Position numbers and translations under genes: made by a program. The notes under the pieces are model-generated. The model made no database searches and had not been told where the DNA came from. It worked only from the letters and a program-made list of their open reading frames with translations. Source: Solibacteraceae bacterium (GTDB lineage: Bacteria > Acidobacteriota > Terriglobia > Bryobacterales > Bryobacteraceae). From it: 64,000 bases of DNA. The stretch lies in the NCBI GenBank assembly GCA_021324015.1, contig JAJPJX010000171.1, positions 1 to 64,000 of the forward strand, read 5' to 3'. Position 1 is the stretch's first letter, and every line of letters begins with the position of its first letter. Of the stretch, positions 62,501-64,000 are shown piece by piece.

Positions 62501-62733
62501 GCCTTGTAAGTCTTCTCCCGCCGCTGGTTGGTCAGCGAATCCAGCATGGGGTACGGGTAAATGGGCCGCCGCCCGGCTGCGTTCAGCAGCGCCGGATTGG
62601 GGTCTGGGGGCCCTAGTTCGTAGGTCGGGATCACCAGTGGCGCTTCCCAGACGCGCGCCGGAGCCGCCGCTCCGGCAGAGATCAGGCTAGACAGCGGCAC
62701 AAGAAAAACCAGGCTCCACAACGGGCTCGACAT
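59494..62733 (-). CDS. Secreted DUF5107 - tetratricopeptide repeat protein
   Basis: A 1079-residue exported protein with signal peptide MSSPLWSLVFLVPLSSLISA. The ATG follows AAGGAG. Residues ~35-390 match DUF5107, a galactose-mutarotase-like sandwich (YKAVYLENEYLRVTVLPEIG; GHLYAIFDKTANRDVLYTNH, split; GGIEWNFPDGHTVTTVSPV; RYWFWATAAAHAAQDMRFVY). From about residue 450 to the end the sequence is a solenoid of roughly fourteen TPR-like repeats (ALGLSFYRSGEYGRAADHL; HYYLGLTRRAQHQYLAAADQ; FYYLGNALAARERAAEALDA; HRNLGRALWRSGEKEQALAE). This fusion is common in glycan loci of acidobacteria and Bacteroidetes and may bind or process oligosaccharides; the reaction is unknown. It is the first gene of the long minus-strand series. 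Confidence 0.88.
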   Translation of the reverse strand: MSSPLWSLVFLVPLSSLISAGAAAPARVWEAPLVIPTYELGPPDPNPALLNAAGRRPIYPYPMLDSLTNQRREKTYKAVYLENEYLRVTVLPEIGGHLYAIFDKTANRDVLYTNHVLKYGLVAIRGAWVSGGIEWNFPDGHTVTTVSPVDYAIETGPDGSASVTVGDTERVQRMQWAVTVRLRPGRKVVETEVTLHNRRDVPGRYWFWATAAAHAAQDMRFVYPMREAYPHMFWPVFSFPTEKGVDVSTFRGITNALSLFARNSKRDFMGVYYENSDWGVAHVADHREVPGKKTWTWGNDDAGNIWIEKLTEKDGQYVEFQAGRYETQMEHEFLAPHRVERFLEHWYPVSGLGGGFSEATPDAALRVTREGGQVRVAANVNAVFEDAELQVEAEGQRIASRRVTLKPTGPFSAAFDVPAALDGKPITVRLADNTGREVIRYRTDTPLDGNPEFRPATRPDPDPAAPASAEQAYVQGLAADKKSNEPVARAAYLEALRRDAGFAPAHIALGLSFYRSGEYGRAADHLTEALRRNRDAGEAHYYLGLTRRAQHQYLAAADQLVWAVRAGYREAAARHVLGEMALECGKPPEAVEHLSQAVLLDPRDLKARTLLALAERVVGNLERAQTRIDAVVREMPIDYLALSERYRIHQARGQDVEAGRARQELWRVLDREPDSILELAFDYAAAGRGGEAVDVLEQALARGRKHAMLHYTLGHFYRARQEEARAAEQCSLGAQADPAYVFPHRVEEIAVLRAAVERNPQDGRAFYYLGNALAARERAAEALDAWRSAVRLDPKNAVAHRNLGRALWRSGEKEQALAEYQQAIAAGPGDFHRYLELADLLPAERAIALLDGAPADVRSNPAVVLTLASSMVDAGRYSEGAALLEKGQFVSGEGERGALQTFRKAHLGLARQHRAAGEHAQAAAEFLRATEYPRNLGVGRPAMESQAREYVAAARELEAAGQTREAEALWRRAADDPLNSPTQPMEPWSEHYYFKAVALDRMNRKDEARSLYTRLAALHDDQRMLAAEPDPPQGAIRYLLAGLGLKALGQTAEARAALQRALEMDTHNELAQAALHELP

Positions 62734-62824
62734 ACCACGCTACTCCTTTCCGACACGTGTGGTCTCCATGATAATCTGATGCGATTCTCTTTTCTAGCCC
62801 ACCGGGTAGCCGAAGCCAGCTTGT

Positions 62825-62839
62825 TTCAGGTAACCTGAA
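62825..62839. promoter_or_regulatory. 15-bp perfect palindrome in a divergent intergenic region
   Basis: TTCAGGTAACCTGAA is perfectly palindromic around a central base. It lies in the 122-bp gap between the DUF5107-TPR gene (minus) and the DedA-like gene (plus), 16 bp before the latter's GTG. It is likely an operator for an unidentified dimeric regulator. Confidence 0.45.
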
Positions 62840-62855
62840 GGCTAAGGAGCGGGCC

Positions 62856-63341
62856 GTGCATGAATTGCTGCCCTTTCTGAAGTCGCAGGCCTACCTGGTG
62901 CTTTTCCTGTCCGTGTTGGGCGATCAGGCATCCATCTCGATCCCTTCCCAGCCGGCTCTCATCGGGATGGGCGTCTTGATCGCGGCGGGTTCGCATTCTC
63001 CCCTGCTGGCGCTGGGGGTGGCTGTGCTGGGCGCCGTGCTGGCGGATCTGCTGTGGTACGGCATCGGACGCTCCTGGGGCGCCGCCGGCATCGGCTTGTT
63101 GCGCAAACGTAGGCCGCGACTGGCCGGCCCTCTGGCGCGGGCGCAAAGTTTCGTGGTGCGGCGCGAATGGCTGACGTTTCTGGCATCGAAATTCGGGCCC
63201 GCTCCCAGCTTTCCAGTGCCTTTGCTGGCGGGCGCCGGCCGGCTGCCGGTATTGTGTTTTGTCCTTGTGGACGCGGTAGTGTGCGCCTCGTGGAGCCTGG
63301 TCTTCCTCGCCATCGGCTACTTCGCAGCCCGCGCCTGGTAG
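62856..63341 (+). CDS. Small DedA/VTT-domain membrane protein
   Basis: A 161-residue inner-membrane protein. The start is GTG 62856 with AAGGAG 7 nt upstream. Hydrophobic segments are visible at ~10-25, 35-70, 120-135 and 138-158. FGPAPSFPVPLLAGAG and LGAVLADLLWYGIGRSWG resemble the DedA/SNARE-associated (VTT) core, in which a Pro/Gly-rich re-entrant loop and a charged residue carry lipid-scramblase or transport activity. It is shorter than typical DedA proteins (about 200 residues) but shows no frame break. Likely role: membrane homeostasis; unrelated to the glycan genes. Confidence 0.75.
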   Translation: MHELLPFLKSQAYLVLFLSVLGDQASISIPSQPALIGMGVLIAAGSHSPLLALGVAVLGAVLADLLWYGIGRSWGAAGIGLLRKRRPRLAGPLARAQSFVVRREWLTFLASKFGPAPSFPVPLLAGAGRLPVLCFVLVDAVVCASWSLVFLAIGYFAARAW

Positions 63342-63365
63342 GGCTCGATTCGCAGGCGGAGAGAC

Positions 63366-63383
63366 GTATACAAATGGTATACT
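63366..63383 (+). promoter_or_regulatory. Inverted repeat with -10 box before the last gene
   Basis: GTATACAAATGGTATAC is an inverted repeat with 5-bp spacing (GTATAC is itself palindromic). Its right arm plus the next T forms TATACT, 7 nt before the GTG at 63391. No Shine-Dalgarno fits, so the transcript may be leaderless. The repeat over the -10 would suit a repressor site. It matches the arrangement at 12522-12528. Confidence 0.5.
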
Positions 63384-63390
63384 GCGCTCC

Positions 63391-64000
63391 GTGAACCGCC
63401 GATCCTTATTGAAAGGCATAGGCTTAACGGCGATCGCTCCGCCCGCGATCCGGCCGGCTGCGGCGGCTACCGCGCCTCTGGCCGAGCCGCACTTTCCCAA
63501 TCGGACCGTACTGTTTGTCTGGCGCAACTGGGAACTGGCCAATCTGGATCGCATGGCCGGGGTGCTGCGCACGCGGCCGGAGGTTCTGCGCCGGCTGGGC
63601 GCGGACCTGGGTCTGCCCCCCAAGCCGCAGTTGACCTCCGATCAGCTCCGGCGCATCTACGTGACCGTGATCCGCCAGAACTGGCACGTGTTGCCCTTGG
63701 AGCAGATTACGGAACTGCTGGGCTGGACCAGCGAGAAGCTGGCATTCACGCTTAAGGAAGACGACTTCCTGGACGTGAAGCTGGGCCCGAAGCCGGACTG
63801 CCCGCCGCTGTATTACACGGAGCTGACCGCGGAAGACAAACGGCGTGTGGCGGAGATCCGGCGGCTGATCGAGGCTACCATGGGCCGGGAGTTAACCATC
63901 CCGGGCGAACCGGCATTCGACTTTGTGCGGCGGCTGTCGCAGCTTGAAGCCGCGCCCGCGCGCCGGTCCGGGGCCGGGCCAGGACCGGGCCGGGTGGATT
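63391..64000 (+). CDS. Tat-exported hypothetical protein (3' end outside window)
   Basis: Open from GTG 63391 to the window edge, 203 codons seen. The leader NRRSLLKGIGLTAIAPP is Tat-like. Then come FPNRTVLFVWRNWELANLDR and a helical, charged region (LRRLGADLGLPPKPQLTSDQ; IYVTVIRQNWHVLPLEQITE; LGWTSEKLAFTLKEDDFLDV). This segment may be an N-terminal module of a larger secreted glycosidase-like protein, but I do not recognise a defined family. No ribosome binding site is evident; a TATACT box 7 nt upstream suggests a leaderless start. The frame and codon pattern are like the neighbours. Confidence 0.75.
   Translation, partial: MNRRSLLKGIGLTAIAPPAIRPAAAATAPLAEPHFPNRTVLFVWRNWELANLDRMAGVLRTRPEVLRRLGADLGLPPKPQLTSDQLRRIYVTVIRQNWHVLPLEQITELLGWTSEKLAFTLKEDDFLDVKLGPKPDCPPLYYTELTAEDKRRVAEIRRLIEATMGRELTIPGEPAFDFVRRLSQLEAAPARRSGAGPGPGRVD

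Noticed and set aside
60238-62616. 792-codon plus-strand ORF
   Set aside because: Antisense to the DUF5107-TPR gene; composition biased and no domain.
1-64000. CRISPR array, tRNA/rRNA genes, insertion sequences, phage or defence genes
   Set aside because: I found no regularly spaced repeats, no cloverleaf or rRNA-like sequence, and no transposase, integrase or defence motifs in the frames read.

Overview
The window looks like a chromosomal segment of a soil acidobacterium of the Solibacter/Bryobacter type (Bryobacterales). The grounds are high GC content; four large SusD-less TonB-dependent receptors of the carboxypeptidase-regulatory-domain (Oar-like) type; many exported enzymes with twin-arginine-like leaders (RRxFL near the N-terminus); and one secreted protein that begins with a TIGR03437-type 'Solibacter' domain. 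I see no rRNA, tRNA, CRISPR array, insertion sequence or phage gene. Coding density is high, and most antisense ORFs are GC-driven shadows.

Layout. 1-10 kb: the 3'-truncated gene of receptor 1, a FadR-type GntR regulator, a divergent GH20/DUF4838-like secreted glycosidase and receptor 2. A 16-bp element repeated with one mismatch in front of receptor 1 and of the glycosidase is a likely operator of the regulator. 10-23 kb: a stretch in which four genes are broken: a beta-propeller/PHP metallohydrolase by an in-frame TAG, a PQQ-like repeat protein by two frameshifts, a GH42-like protein by one, and a DHDPS/NanA-like lyase by one in a homopolymer. Between them lie an intact GH109-type oxidoreductase-fold glycosidase, a PD40 propeller protein, a uroporphyrinogen-decarboxylase-fold protein and a GH32-like enzyme. 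23-36 kb: receptor 3, a TIM-barrel glycosidase-like protein, a low-GC sulfatase, a TIGR03437-Fn3-TIM-barrel fusion, and an iron alcohol dehydrogenase next to a CoA-acylating semialdehyde dehydrogenase.

35.4-62.7 kb: an unbroken run of minus-strand genes. From its promoter-proximal end it reads DUF5107-TPR protein, GH36-like enzyme, DUF6259-like enzyme and two tandem DUF4091/GH123-like lipoproteins. Then come a fresh sigma-70-type promoter, receptor 4, an intrinsic terminator, a ~1000-residue secreted protein, an aldo/keto reductase, a propeller-PHP (DUF3604-like) protein, a D-serine-dehydratase-like PLP enzyme, a sialidase-like Asp-box protein and a close paralogue of the ~1000-residue protein. 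62.8-64 kb: a small DedA-like membrane protein and the start of a Tat-exported protein.

Taken together, the window reads as a glycan-utilisation region. Receptors import oligosaccharides; exported GH20-, GH32-, GH36-, GH109-, GH123- and GH101-like enzymes, a sulfatase and a sialidase-like protein trim them; cytoplasmic or periplasmic reductases, a lyase and dehydrogenases handle the products. The family mix (GH109, GH123-like, GH36, GH20, sialidase-like, sulfatase) suggests N-acetylhexosamine- or galactose-rich, possibly sulfated, substrates. This is inference. The least explained parts are the pair of ~1000-residue proteins and the regulatory and REP-like DNA elements.
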